Positions 8,627-17,991 of a stretch of 64,000 bases of DNA are shown here, one piece after another. The stretch spans positions 682,001-746,000 of the forward strand of contig CAVOTI010000005.1 in the NCBI GenBank assembly GCA_963699105.1, in the 5' to 3' direction. Made by a program: the position numbers and the translations under genes. Below the pieces are notes generated by a model. That model saw only the letters and a list, made by a program, of their open reading frames with translations. It was not told the origin of the DNA and did no database searches. Source of the stretch: Bog-756 sp963699105. Its GTDB lineage: Bacteria; Actinomycetota; Acidimicrobiia; Acidimicrobiales; RAAP-2. Numbering within the stretch: the first letter of the stretch is position 1; the number at the start of each line of letters is the position of its first letter.

Positions 8627-9770
8627 GACTCGAAGGTGACCACGCCTCGGAGGTTCACGCCGTCGAGCATGTCCCGATAGCCCTGATTGATCTGGTCCAA
8701 CCGGTACGTCCTGGTCACGAGCTCGTCCAGTTTCAGCTGACCTGAGCGGTACAGGGCCAGGAGATTGGGGATGTCGAAGCGCGGGTTGGCGGCGCCGAAG
8801 ATCACTCCCCTGATCTCCTTTTGCATCATGGCCAGATCGAAAAGGTTCACGCTGGCGTCCAGCTGGGTCTGGGGGGCGACACCGGTGACCACGCAGGTCC
8901 CGCCCTTACCGGTCAGGGACAAGGCACCGGCCATCAGGTCCCCGTACATCACCCCCGGGACCATGATCACCGCGTCGGCCATCTGTCCCCGGGTCAGCTC
9001 GGTGACCACGGGCAGGGCCTCGTCCATGGACCCGGCGGTGTGAGTGGCGCCGAAATCGAGCGCCGACTTCTGCTTGAACTCCACCGGGTCGACGGCCACG
9101 ATGTGACGCGCCCCACCATCTTGGCCCCCTGCACGGCGTTGATGCCCACCCCTCCGACGCCCACCACCACCACGGTGTCGCCCGGCATCACCCGGGCCCG
9201 GTACACCGCCGATCCCCAGCCGGTGGCCACCCCGCACGACACCAGGGCCACCGCCGTCAGAGGCAGGTCGGGATCGACCCGGACCAGTGATGCCTCGTGG
9301 CTCACGCCGTGCTCGGCGAAGGTGCCCAGCTTGGACATCACGTTGAGCGAACGGCCGTCGAGGTGGTACCGGACCGTGCCGTCCGAGATCTGGCCGCGGG
9401 CGAAGGTGGCCGCCCCCAGGTCGCACAAGTTGGAGTGGCCGGTGATGCACATCCTGCACCGCCCACAGATGGGGAAGAAGCTGGCGGCCACATGGTCGCC
9501 GGGCTGGAGGGCGGTGACCTCCGGACCGACCTCGAGCACGACCCCACCCCCTTCGTGGCCGCCCACCATCGGGAAGAGACCGGCCCTCGGCGGTTGGCCG
9601 GTGCCCGCCTCCGAGCCCATCTCGCTCGACTGGAGATGTTCGTCCGAGTGGCACAGGCCGGCCGCCGCCCACTTGACCAGCACCTCGTGGGCCTTGGGCG
9701 GATCGAGGTCGATCTCCTCGATCCGCCAGTCCTGTTCCCGTCCCCACAGCACGGCAGCATGCGTCTTCAT
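8623..9770 (-). CDS. NDMA-dependent-type zinc alcohol dehydrogenase, split by one frameshift
   Basis: The first frame starts MKTHAAVLWGREQDWRIEEI at 9770 and carries the catalytic-zinc motifs CHSDEH and VGGHEGGGVV, the structural-zinc cysteines (CGRCRMCITGHSNLC) and the nucleotide fold VVVVGVGGVGINAVQGAKMVG. The rest (ARHIVAVDPVEFKQ to GVVTFES) is in another frame. Restoring one C in the run at 9111-9114 joins them as AKMVG-ARHIVAVDP, so a one-base deletion in a homopolymer is likely. This subfamily oxidises alcohols and is often found with P450 and mycofactocin-linked systems. It is the first gene of the run 9770-4542, with its TGA overlapping the P450 start. It may oxidise the P450 product alcohol. 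Confidence 0.85.
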
Positions 9771-9874
9771 GGTCCCCCATTCCTCGAACGTCACCGGTTC
9801 ACGGCGGTGCGTCGCGCTTGACCGCGCCACAGCTTAGTGTCACAGTACGACATGAAAGCAAGGGGAGGTGCGGT
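9771..9874. promoter_or_regulatory. Divergent promoter region between ADH operon and P450-SDR-TetR operon
   Basis: This 104-base gap separates two divergent operons, so both promoters must lie here or just inside the genes. It contains TGTC and GACA arms seven bases apart around 9838-9852 (TGTCACAGTACGACA), a possible site for the TetR encoded at 11816. AGGGGAGG at 9861-9868 is the ribosome-binding site of the P450. I cannot fix the -10 boxes with confidence. Confidence 0.4.
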
Positions 9875-11071
9875 GTGACGAGCCAGAGGGTCAGCGACGT
9901 GTACTTCGACCCGTACGACGTGGACATCGACGCCGACCCCTACCCGGTGTTCCGCCGGATGCGGGACGAGACCCCGCTCTACTACAACCCGACCCACGAC
10001 TTCTACGCCGTCAGCCGGTTCGCCGATGTCGAACGCTGCTATCTCGATCCGAAGACGTTCATCTCCGGACGGGGCGGCATCATCGAGCTGATCAGGGCCA
10101 ACATCAAGATGCCCTCCGGCGTGCTCATCTTCGAGGATCCTCCCGTCCACACCATCCACCGGCGATTGATGTCCCGGGTGTTCTCGCCCAACCGGGTGGC
10201 GGCCCTCGAACCCCAGATCCGGGAGTTCTGTGCCCGCAGCCTCGACCCCCTGGTCGGTGCCGAGGAGTTCGACTTCATCGCCGACCTCGGTGCGCAGATG
10301 CCGATGCGGGTCATCGGCATGCTGCTCGGCATCCCCGAGCAGGACCAGGAGTTCGTGCGGGACAAGGTCGACGCCAACCTCCGCACCCAGGCGGGCCGGC
10401 CCATGGAGGTCTCCGAGAACTTCGTCCCCACCGACATGTTCGCCGAGTACATCGACTGGCGGGCCGACCACCCCTCCGACGACATCATGACCGAGCTCCT
10501 CCAGGCCGAGTTCGAGGACGAGACCGGGACGGTGCGCCGGTTGACCCGTGACGAGCTGCTGACCTACATCAGTGTCATCACCGGGGCCGGCAACGAGACG
10601 ACCGGCCGGCTGATCGGGTGGACCGGCAAGGTCCTGGCCGACCATCCCGACCAACGACGGGAACTGGTCGAGGACCGGTCGCTCATCCCCGACGCCATCG
10701 AGGAGCTCCTCCGCTTCGAGACGCCCGCCCCCCACACCGCCAGGTACGTGACCGAGGACGTCGAGATCCACGACCAGACGGTGCCCGAGGGCAGCATCAT
10801 GATGCTCCTGCCGGCGTCGGCCAACCATGACGACCGTCGATTCCCCGATGGCGACACCTTCGACATCCACCGCCACGACGGTAAGCCTCTGACCTTCGGC
10901 TACGGAATCCACCTCTGCCTGGGGGCGGCGCTGGCCCGTCTCGAGGGCCGGGTGGCCCTCGACGAGGTCCTCAACCGATTCCCCACCTGGGAGGTCGACA
11001 CCGACCGGGCCACGCTGGTCCCGACGTCGACGGTCCGGGGGTGGGAGTCGCTCCCCGTCCTCGTCCCATGA
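9875..11071 (+). CDS. Cytochrome P450
   Basis: A 398-residue P450 starting at a GTG (9875) with AGGGGAGG 6 bases upstream; a longer frame from 9818 would run through that site. Conserved parts are the N-terminal FDPYDVDIDADPYPVFRRMR, the I-helix GAGNETTGR, the K-helix EELLRFETP and the heme loop FGYGIHLCLGAALA with Cys348. All catalytic residues are present. The sequence DPPVHTIHRRLMSRVFSPNR is typical of actinobacterial catabolic P450s. Its stop overlaps the start of the following SDR gene (ATGA), which suggests that the SDR oxidises the alcohol made by this enzyme. It is not one of the four close paralogues in this window. Confidence 0.92.
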   Translation: MTSQRVSDVYFDPYDVDIDADPYPVFRRMRDETPLYYNPTHDFYAVSRFADVERCYLDPKTFISGRGGIIELIRANIKMPSGVLIFEDPPVHTIHRRLMSRVFSPNRVAALEPQIREFCARSLDPLVGAEEFDFIADLGAQMPMRVIGMLLGIPEQDQEFVRDKVDANLRTQAGRPMEVSENFVPTDMFAEYIDWRADHPSDDIMTELLQAEFEDETGTVRRLTRDELLTYISVITGAGNETTGRLIGWTGKVLADHPDQRRELVEDRSLIPDAIEELLRFETPAPHTARYVTEDVEIHDQTVPEGSIMMLLPASANHDDRRFPDGDTFDIHRHDGKPLTFGYGIHLCLGAALARLEGRVALDEVLNRFPTWEVDTDRATLVPTSTVRGWESLPVLVP

Positions 11072-11811
11072 CCGGGTTGCTCGAGGACAAGGTTGCCGTC
11101 ATCACCGGGGCGGGATCGGGCATGGGCAAGGCCTCGGTCAAGGTGTTCGTCCGGGAGGGCGCCAAGGTAGTGGCGGCCGACATCAGCGGAGCCGAACAGG
11201 ACACGGCCGACGACGTGGGCGGGGATGTCGTGCCCGTGCACTGCGATGTCTCCCGGGAGGCCGACGTCGAAGCCATGATGGCGGCCGCCGTCAAGGAGTT
11301 CGGACGGGTGGATGCCGTACTCAACGTGGCCGGCATCGCCGACGGTTGCGCCCTGGCCGATCTGACCATGGACTTCTACGACCGGCTGATGGATGTCGAC
11401 CTTCGGGGGGTCATGCTCGGGATGAAGCACGGCATCCGCGCCATGCTCCCGACCGGAGGTGGCTCCATCGTCAACTGGTCCTCGGTCGGTGGCCTCAACG
11501 GGTCGGCCTTCACCAGCGTCTACCAGGCGGCCAAGCACGGGATCATCGGGGCCGGCAAGTCGGCGGCCATCGAGTACGGCACCCGGGGCATCCGGGTCAA
11601 CACCATCTGTCCGGGGTTCATCCTCACCGAAATCATGGCGGTGGGGGCCGAGGACTTCATCCCCGACATCGCCGCCAAGGCCGCCCTCGATCGCGCCGGG
11701 CAGCCCTACGAGGTGGCCGAGGTCGGCGCCTTCCTGGCCTCCGATCGGGCCTCGTTCGTCACCGGCGCAGTCATCCCGGTCGATGGAGGTTGGTCGGCAA
11801 AGCTGGCATAG
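11068..11811 (+). CDS. Short-chain dehydrogenase/reductase
   Basis: A 247-residue classical SDR. The Rossmann motif is TGAGSGMGKASV near residue 15, NVAG marks the central strand, and the catalytic Ser-Tyr-Lys are in NWSSVGG and SVYQAAKHG. The end GAVIPVDGGWSAKLA is typical. The motif EYGTRGIRVNTICPGF follows the active site. The Asp-containing end of strand 2 (VVAADISG) points to NAD rather than NADP. It begins inside the stop of the P450 gene and ends 4 bases before the TetR gene, so it is the middle gene of a tight three-gene operon. Its likely job is to oxidise a hydroxyl to a ketone. Confidence 0.9.
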   Translation: MTGLLEDKVAVITGAGSGMGKASVKVFVREGAKVVAADISGAEQDTADDVGGDVVPVHCDVSREADVEAMMAAAVKEFGRVDAVLNVAGIADGCALADLTMDFYDRLMDVDLRGVMLGMKHGIRAMLPTGGGSIVNWSSVGGLNGSAFTSVYQAAKHGIIGAGKSAAIEYGTRGIRVNTICPGFILTEIMAVGAEDFIPDIAAKAALDRAGQPYEVAEVGAFLASDRASFVTGAVIPVDGGWSAKLA

Positions 11812-11815
11812 GAGA

Positions 11816-12454
11816 ATGGACGCCGTGACCACCGCCAAGAAGCCGTCGACCGACCGTCCGGCGCCTCCCGGTCGGACCTATGACGGCACGCTCCGCCGTG
11901 AACGGGCGGCCGAGACGCGAGAGAGGATCCTGGTGGCCGGCTCCGAGCTCATACACCGGACGGCCGTGCGGGACTGGAAGAAGCTGACGGTCCGGGCCGT
12001 GGCCGAACGGGCCGGGGTCAACGAACGGACCGTCTACCGCTACTTCGGGAGTGAGCGGGGACTGCGCGACGCGGTGATGCACCGCAACGAGGAAGAGGCC
12101 GGGATCGAGCTGACCGGCATGGAGCTCTCGGACATCGTCACGGTGGCCACCCAGATCTTCGACCATGTGGCCCAGTACCCGAGGGAGCCCCGACCGCCTC
12201 TTGATCCGACCCTGGTGGCCGCCAAGGAACGCCAACAGAAGGCACTCCTGGGGGCCCTGGCCGAGCGCACCGGGCCATGGTCCGACTCGGATCGGATGGT
12301 GGTGGCAGCCGTGTTCGACGTGCTGTGGAGCGTGGCCTCCTACGAACGGCTGGTCGTCGACTGGGGGATCGACCACCAGTCGGCGGTGGACGGCATGGCC
12401 TGGGTCATCGGGTTGGTCGAGCAGGCCGTTCGGGACGGTCGGGGACCGACGTGA
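11816..12454 (+). CDS. TetR family transcriptional regulator
   Basis: A 212-residue regulator starting MDAVTTAKKPS at the ATG at 11816, with AGGAGA overlapping the end of the SDR gene. The DNA-binding region is near residues 38-84: RERILVAGSELIHRTAVRDW, then LTVRAVAERAGVNERTVYRY and FGSERGLRDAV. The C-terminal part is helical and probably binds the inducer. Because it closes the P450-SDR operon it may regulate this operon and the divergent ADH operon through a site in 9771-9874, but no target was proven. The next gene lies on the other strand and ends 30 bases downstream. Confidence 0.88.
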   Translation: MDAVTTAKKPSTDRPAPPGRTYDGTLRRERAAETRERILVAGSELIHRTAVRDWKKLTVRAVAERAGVNERTVYRYFGSERGLRDAVMHRNEEEAGIELTGMELSDIVTVATQIFDHVAQYPREPRPPLDPTLVAAKERQQKALLGALAERTGPWSDSDRMVVAAVFDVLWSVASYERLVVDWGIDHQSAVDGMAWVIGLVEQAVRDGRGPT

Positions 12455-12483
12455 CACCGGGCGCCACCACCGACGCCACCACC

Positions 12484-13275
12484 TCAGCCGGTGTCGCCCG
12501 CCTTGGTGGGCAGCTGCCCCCTCATGGCCTGGGGCACCGGCCGGCCGGCCACCGTCCCCCCGTCCACCGGAACCACGATGCCGGTGATCTGGGCCGAGCG
12601 CTCGCCGGCCAGGAAGAGCACCGCCTCGGCGACATCGTGCGGTGTCCCCCGGCGCTGCAGTGGTTGGTCCGCTTCGATGGTGGAGCCGAGGTCGTAGCTG
12701 GTGATCCCTGTCGGGATGTGGCCGGGGGCGATGCAGTTCACCCGGACGCCGTACTCGGCCAGGTCGGTGGCGACCATCCGGCTGAATTGGACGATTGCCG
12801 CCTTGGATGTGCGGTAGGCGATGGGCGGGCCACCCCCGGTGAGGCCACCGATCGACGAGGTGTTGATGATCGAGCCACCTCCCTGCTCGGCCATGTGGCG
12901 GGCGGCCCGCTGGGTGCCGATGATCACGCCGAACAGGTTGACGGCCATCACACGGTCGAAGTCACGGAGGTCGTCGCCCAGGAAACGGCGGAAAGAGCTG
13001 GATATCCCGGCGTTGTTGAACATGACGTGGAGACCACCGAAGGTGTCCACCGCCGAGTCGACCAGCGACTGGACCTCGTCGACGTCAGCCACATCGGTCC
13101 GCCTGAAGGCCACGCCAGGGCCCAGCCCGGCGGCCAACGCCTCGCCCCCCTCCACGTCGACGTCGGCGATGAGGACCTTTGCCCCCTCGCCGGCGAACAG
13201 CTCGACGGTGGCGCGACCGATGCCACTGGCCCCCCCGGTGACGACGGCGACCTTGCCCGACAGTTCCTGGCTCAT
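12484..13275 (-). CDS. Short-chain dehydrogenase/reductase
   Basis: A 263-residue SDR from the ATG at 13275 (MSQELSGKVAVVTGGASGIG), with AAAGGA about 9 bases upstream. NAD-binding TGGASGIGRATVE, NNAGISSSF, the active-site Ser in NTSSIGGLTGG and Tyr-x3-Lys in AYRTSKAAI are all visible. The Asp in LIADVDVEGG suggests NAD. After the usual TGIVVPVDGGT there is a 22-residue tail. It is divergent from the P450 that starts at 13461, with a 185-base gap that should hold both promoters. A hydroxyl oxidation after the P450 step is a reasonable guess. Confidence 0.9.
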   Translation of the reverse strand: MSQELSGKVAVVTGGASGIGRATVELFAGEGAKVLIADVDVEGGEALAAGLGPGVAFRRTDVADVDEVQSLVDSAVDTFGGLHVMFNNAGISSSFRRFLGDDLRDFDRVMAVNLFGVIIGTQRAARHMAEQGGGSIINTSSIGGLTGGGPPIAYRTSKAAIVQFSRMVATDLAEYGVRVNCIAPGHIPTGITSYDLGSTIEADQPLQRRGTPHDVAEAVLFLAGERSAQITGIVVPVDGGTVAGRPVPQAMRGQLPTKAGDTG

Positions 13276-13460
13276 GTCCAGCGGTTCCTTTCGACTGGCC
13301 GGCGGCACCGGGCGGCGACCTCGGCCCCTCTTCCCCGACCGTCTCCGGCGAGCCCGGACCGGCCACCGAACATACCCCGGGCGCCCCGCCCCCGACGTTG
13401 CCGCCCCGCCCCCGTACCCATCCGATCAGGGCACCCGCCCTCTGCCCCCAGGGAGCACCA

Positions 13461-14717
13461 TTGAGCGACCAGCAGTTCGACTCCATCGACTTCTTCCTGA
13501 CCAAGGACCTCATCGAGAACCCCTATCCCTACTTCGAGCATCTGCGGGAGCAGTGCCCGGTGGTCAAGGAGCCGTACCACGATGTCTACATGGTGACCGG
13601 CTACGACGAGGCGGTGGAGATCTACCACGACCAGGTCACGTTCTCGAACTGCAACTCGGCCATCGGCCCCTTCGCCAAGTTCCCCGTACCACTCGAAGGC
13701 GACGACGTCAGCGCGATCATCGAGACCTACCGGGACGATCTGCCTTTCGGTGATCAGCTCCCCACCTTCGATCCTCCCAAGCACACCGCCCAGCGCGGCC
13801 TGCTGATGCGACTGATCACCCCGAAGCGCCTGAAGGAGAACCAAGAGTCCCTGCGAAGGCTGGCCGACCACCGGATCGACCGGTTCCACGCCCGGGGACA
13901 CTGCGAGTTCATCGGCGAGTACGCCCAGCCCTACACCATGCTGGTCATCGCCGATCTGTTGGGCGTGCCGGAGGCGGACCATGCCGAGTTCCTCGAGAAA
14001 CTCATGCACGACGACCACATCGAGATGACCCACAGCCCGCTCGAGTACCTCTACGCCCAGTTCACTCGCTACATCGAAGACCGGCGGCGCCAACCGGCTG
14101 ACGACGTGATGACCGGGCTGGCCACCGCCACCTTCCCCGACGGCACACTTCCTCCGGTCGAGGACGTAATGAAGATCGCCTCCAACCTGTTCGCCGCCGG
14201 CCAGGAGACCACGGCCCGCCTCCTCGGTACCGCCTTGCAGACCATCGGCGAGCGACCAGAACTGCAGCAACAGCTCAGGGACGACCGCAGCCTGGTCCCG
14301 GTGTTCATCGAGGAGACGTTGAGACTCGAGCCTCCCATCAACGGGACCTTCCGCCTGTCGAGAACACCGACCACCGTCCGGGACACCGACATCCCGGCCG
14401 GGAGCACGGTGATGGTCCTGCCCGCCGCGGCCAACCGCGACCCGCGCCAGTTCGACCGGCCTGACGAGCTCCGGCTCGACCGGGACAACGCCCGTCAGCA
14501 CATCGCCTTCGGTCACGGTATCCACACCTGTGCCGGCGCCCCGCTGGCCCGGGCCGAGGCCAACGTCTCCCTGCAACGGTTGCTCGACCGGATGGGGGAC
14601 ATCCGGATCTCGGAGTCGCACCACGGCCCGGCCGGGGGACGCCAGTGGGAGCACACGCCCACGTGGATGCTCCGGGGACACGACCGCCTCCATCTCGAGT
14701 TCACGCCGGTCGGCTGA
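13461..14717 (+). CDS. Cytochrome P450, paralogue 1 of a four-member subfamily
   Basis: A 418-residue P450 from a TTG at 13461, which has AGGGAG a few bases upstream. It begins SDQQFDSIDFFLTKDLIENP and carries MVTGYDEAVEIYHDQ, LLMRLITPKRLKENQ, the I-helix AAGQETTARL, the K-helix EETLRLEPP and the heme loop FGHGIHTCAGAP with Cys357. The C-terminal block (ISESHHGPAGGR, TWMLRGHDRLHLEFTPVG) is shared with the P450s at 22327, 44341 and 49115. It differs from them in the shorter insert after LGVPEADHAEF. Substrate unknown. It is convergent with the acyl-CoA dehydrogenase at 14754. Confidence 0.92.
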   Translation: MSDQQFDSIDFFLTKDLIENPYPYFEHLREQCPVVKEPYHDVYMVTGYDEAVEIYHDQVTFSNCNSAIGPFAKFPVPLEGDDVSAIIETYRDDLPFGDQLPTFDPPKHTAQRGLLMRLITPKRLKENQESLRRLADHRIDRFHARGHCEFIGEYAQPYTMLVIADLLGVPEADHAEFLEKLMHDDHIEMTHSPLEYLYAQFTRYIEDRRRQPADDVMTGLATATFPDGTLPPVEDVMKIASNLFAAGQETTARLLGTALQTIGERPELQQQLRDDRSLVPVFIEETLRLEPPINGTFRLSRTPTTVRDTDIPAGSTVMVLPAAANRDPRQFDRPDELRLDRDNARQHIAFGHGIHTCAGAPLARAEANVSLQRLLDRMGDIRISESHHGPAGGRQWEHTPTWMLRGHDRLHLEFTPVG

Positions 14718-14753
14718 ACGGCCGGCCGGGGGCAGACGGCGGCCCCATCGTCC

Positions 14754-15921
14754 TCACCCCGGCCGCCGGAGCCCCAGCCCCCGTTGGGCGATGATGTTCC
14801 GCTGGATCTCGCTGGTCCCGCCGTAGGTGGTGGTACCCAGGGCGAACCGGAAGTCGTAGTCGGCCGCCCCGGCGGCCGGAGCCGTGGGGTCCCCCTGGCT
14901 GCGGATTCCGTCAGGACCGAGGAGATCGACGAAGTCGGCCGACTGGCGGGTCAGCGCCTCGGAGGCGAAGAGTTTGCTCATCGATCCTTCCACCCCGGGC
15001 AGTCCCCCCGACGCATGGATCCATGCGCTCCGGCGACAGAGGAGCGTGGTCACCTCGTTCTCCGCCGCCGCCCGTCCCAATCGGGCCCCGACATCGGGAT
15101 CGTCGGCCCTCGGGCGACCCTCTTCGTCCACCGTGGCCCGGGCCCACTCCTCCATTGCCCTCAGCAGCCGGATCGATTCGCCCCCGTGGTCCCCGGCCCG
15201 CTCCAGGGTCAGTCCCACCTGCATGACGTCCCACCCGCCGTCCACCTCACCGATGCGCAGGCTGTCGTCGACCCGGACATCCGAGTAGAAGGTGAGGTTG
15301 GTCCGCTCGCCCGACAGGGTGTACACCGGCCGGATCTCCACTCCCGGCTGGCGGAGAGGTACCAGAAAGGTGGTCAGGCCCCGGTGCTTGGCCACATCGG
15401 GATTGGTCCGGGTCAGCATGAAGACGTAGTCGGCCTCCTGGGCGTTGGTGGTGAACATCTTCTGTCCGTTGACCACCCACTGGTCGCCGTCCCGCACCGC
15501 CCTGGTCTGGGCGGCGGCCACGTCCGAACCCGATTCGGGTTCGGTGAACCCGAGCACGATGATGATGTCCCCGCCGAGGGCCGGCGGCAGGATGAGTCGC
15601 TTCTGACCTTCGGTGCCGACGTGGCGGATGATGTCGGCCACCATCAGCGTGGTGCCCACCGCGTAGGTCGGAGCCCCGGCCCGGTGGAACTCCTCCATGA
15701 AGGCCAGCATCTCCAGGGGATCACGGCCCTGGCCTCCGAACTCCTCGGGCCACCCGGGGGCCAGCCAGCCCCGCTCGGCCAGGCTGGTGTGGAAGTGCCA
15801 GCTGTGATGGACGCCGGTCCGTTCCATCTCCTCCCGCACGTCGTCGGTGAGCACCTCGTCCAGGAAGCGGCGCGCCCTCCTGACGGAAGGCCTCGCTACC
15901 CTCGCCGAGCCGGAAGTCCAC
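14754..15921 (-). CDS. Acyl-CoA dehydrogenase, one frameshift near the N-terminus
   Basis: Most of the protein reads in one frame (LTDDVREEMERTG to RNIIAQRGLGLRRPG). It has the flavin-binding GFTEPESGSDVA, the FTTNAQEADYVF block and the C-terminal TTTYGGTSEIQRNIIA. The true N-terminus, VDFRLGEGSEAFRQE, is in another frame; removing one C from the run at 15875-15877 joins it as FRQEARRFLDEVLTDD. The start is a GTG at 15921 (or 15927) beside GGGGAGG. FAD enzymes of this type oxidise acyl-CoA thioesters to enoyl-CoA. It follows an ACMSD-like amidohydrolase gene by about 75 bases on the same strand. Confidence 0.82.
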
Positions 15922-15997
15922 GGTCACCCTCCCCTGGCCCGGCCGACGCCCGGGGCCCTTCGTCGTCCGTCGGATCAGGCGGCCTCGTCGAATCCCA

Positions 15998-17186
15998 TCA
16001 GACGGTCAGGTTGCCGCCCATGACCCTCTCGATGTCGTCCTGGCTCAGGCCCTCGAGATCGTCGACGAAGGTGATGGGGTCGGCCATGCCCTCGGGGTGG
16101 GGGTAGTCGGACCCGAACAGCACCCGGTCCGCACCCAGGATGGCCACCAGTCCCTTGGGGTCCTCCTCGTGGAACGGGTGCACCCAGATGTTCCGCCTCA
16201 ACACCTCGACCGGGTTCTCGTCGAAGGCGTTGGGGGAATGGATCCAGGCGTGTTCCATGTCGGCCAGCATCGGGCGGACCCAGTTGCTCCCGTTCTCCAC
16301 CGGGATGAACCTGAGGGTCGGAAACCGCGAGCAGAGCCCGTGGCCCACCAGGGAGGCCACCGTGTCGATGATGGGCCGGCCCTGGTGTCCGGTGATGGCC
16401 CGGAAGCCCGACTCGCCCTTGAACGGGGTCATCTCGCCGTCGGGGATGCCCTCCCACTCGTTGGCGTACCGCTGGTAGCCGCTGTCGGAGGCGTGCATCC
16501 CGACCAGCAGGTCGGCCTCGGCCACCCGCTTCCAGAACGGGTCGAATTCGGGCAGGGCCGGCGACCGCGGTCCCATGAAGCCCCACACCGGAGCCGGGCG
16601 GACAAGGATGATGCGGGCTCCCCGATCGACCAGCCAGTCCAGTTCCTCGATGGCCCGGTCGACGATGCCCAGGTGCACCACCGGGGTCGGGAACATCCGG
16701 TTCTCGTAGTCGAACGTCCAGTGTTCGTGCATCCACTGGTTGAGAGCGTGTACGACGGCATGGACGGCCGGGGGGTCGTTCCGGATTCGCTCCTCGAGGA
16801 GGCTGGCCAGCGTCGGCCACATGATGGCCCGGTCCAAACCGAGCTCGTCCATGAGTTCGAGCCGGGGTTCGGGGATCGGAGAATCCGGGAAGGGCATCGA
16901 TGCCCCGTCCCAGGATCTCGCGCCGGGACTTTCCCTGGGGATTGCCGCTCCTGAAGTACGCCTCCTGGGCCCCGGGAGCCGCCACCTTGGCAAAGGTCGG
17001 ATTGGGGATGTAGTCGCTGATGCGGTTGTTGACGGCGATCTTGGTCCGCCCGTCGACCTCGACGTACCTGATTAGACCCTCGTACTCGGACGGCAGGTAC
17101 TTGGTGAAGGCGTCGGTCGTCTCGTACATGTGGTTGTCGGCGTCGAAGACCGGAAAATCGAGTGTCCGTGACGGCATGGGCTCCAT
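15998..17186 (-). CDS. Amidohydrolase_2 (ACMSD-like), one frameshift
   Basis: The N-terminal frame starts MEPMPSRTLDFPVFDADNHM at 17186, with the D-x-D-x-H form of the metal motif, and runs to DALPGFSDP. The remainder (EPRLELMDELGLDRAIMWPT to IERVMGGNLTV) is in another frame. Removing one G from the run at 16871-16874 gives GFSDP-EPRLELMDE, so a one-base insertion is likely. Motifs in the second part are VGMHASDSGYQRY, the FIPVENGSNW helix and FGSDYPHPEG with the metal-binding Asp. The family acts on ring-cleavage or acyl-type products by decarboxylation or hydrolysis. It probably heads a two-gene unit with the acyl-CoA dehydrogenase. Confidence 0.82.
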
Positions 17187-17213
17187 TCCTCACGTTCGGG
17201 CTGTCGGGCCGGT

Positions 17214-17273
17214 CCAAATTTGGTTCTGCAAAAGATAGAGTTTCTACCGGCATCGCACAGAATAGCACTCTGT
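17214..17273. promoter_or_regulatory. Two inverted repeats upstream of the amidohydrolase gene
   Basis: The gap 17187-17308 is locally A/T-rich. It contains the perfect 10-base palindrome CCAAATTTGG (17214-17223) and the inverted repeat ACAGAATAGCACTCTGT (17257-17273, 6 of 8 arm bases paired). Both lie upstream of the minus-strand amidohydrolase start at 17186 and downstream of the enoyl-CoA hydratase end. Operator sites for a repressor are the likeliest use. The binding protein is unknown. Confidence 0.4.
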
Positions 17274-17308
17274 CCAATGGAGAAGACCCTGGTCGAGGAA
17301 CCTGGTAG

Positions 17309-17971
17309 TCAGCCCCGATCGAGGGCGGCGAGCTCCTCACGAAGACCCCGTCGGACCCGCCGCTTGGTCGCGGCGAACGCCTCCCCGGGCAGGGTGGCCA
17401 GCGTCGCCGCATACGAGCAGGCCCGGGCCAGCGGATCGTCGACGATCTCGTCGAGGTAGCCCATGGCCAGGGCCAGGTCGGGCGGCCCCACCTCGGCGAA
17501 CATCGTCGCCGCCGTCAGGGACCGGCGCTCCAGCCGATGGGCGGCCACGGCCACGGCGAAGCTCGGCAGCGCCATCCCGATGCCCACCTCGTTCAGACCC
17601 AGGCGATAGGGCCCGGCCCGTCCGATCCGGTAGTCGGCGCTGAGCAGGAGCAGTGCTCCCCCGGCCAGAGCGTGGCCGGTGCACGAGACGACCACCGGCA
17701 CCGGTGCCTCGATGAGGGAACGGTAGAGGTGGGCACCGTCGGCCAACAGGGTGGTGGCCAGGTGGCGGTCGTCGCCGGCCATCACGGCCAGGTCGAAGCC
17801 GGCCGACAGATAGCCGTCCCGGCCGGTGATGACCAGGGGCCGGCCCCGCTCCGACGATTCCCCGACGACGGACCGGAGACCGCCGATGAGATCGGTGGTG
17901 AGGGCGTTGGCCTTCCCGTCGTCGACGGTGGCGACCACGCACCCGTCGACCTCCTCGGTCTCCACCAACAC
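17309..17971 (-). CDS. Enoyl-CoA hydratase/isomerase family protein
   Basis: A protein of about 220 residues of the crotonase fold. The GTG at 17971 begins VLVETEEVDGCVVATVDDGK, 20 bases after the stop of the upstream gene; a longer frame to 18106 would overlap that gene fully. The oxyanion-hole segments are YLSAGFDLAVMAGD and HALAGGALLLLSADYRIG. The Glu pair of true hydratases is not clear: the second region reads GLNEVGIGMALP, which keeps one Glu. Isomerase or hydrolase activity is therefore also possible. It is the last gene of the minus-strand run from 21985 (ligase, CMD-like, Rieske, small protein, this gene), fitting a CoA-ester pathway. Confidence 0.8.
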   Translation of the reverse strand: MLVETEEVDGCVVATVDDGKANALTTDLIGGLRSVVGESSERGRPLVITGRDGYLSAGFDLAVMAGDDRHLATTLLADGAHLYRSLIEAPVPVVVSCTGHALAGGALLLLSADYRIGRAGPYRLGLNEVGIGMALPSFAVAVAAHRLERRSLTAATMFAEVGPPDLALAMGYLDEIVDDPLARACSYAATLATLPGEAFAATKRRVRRGLREELAALDRG

Positions 17972-17991
17972 GCCCGGGTCCCCGGTCCGGC

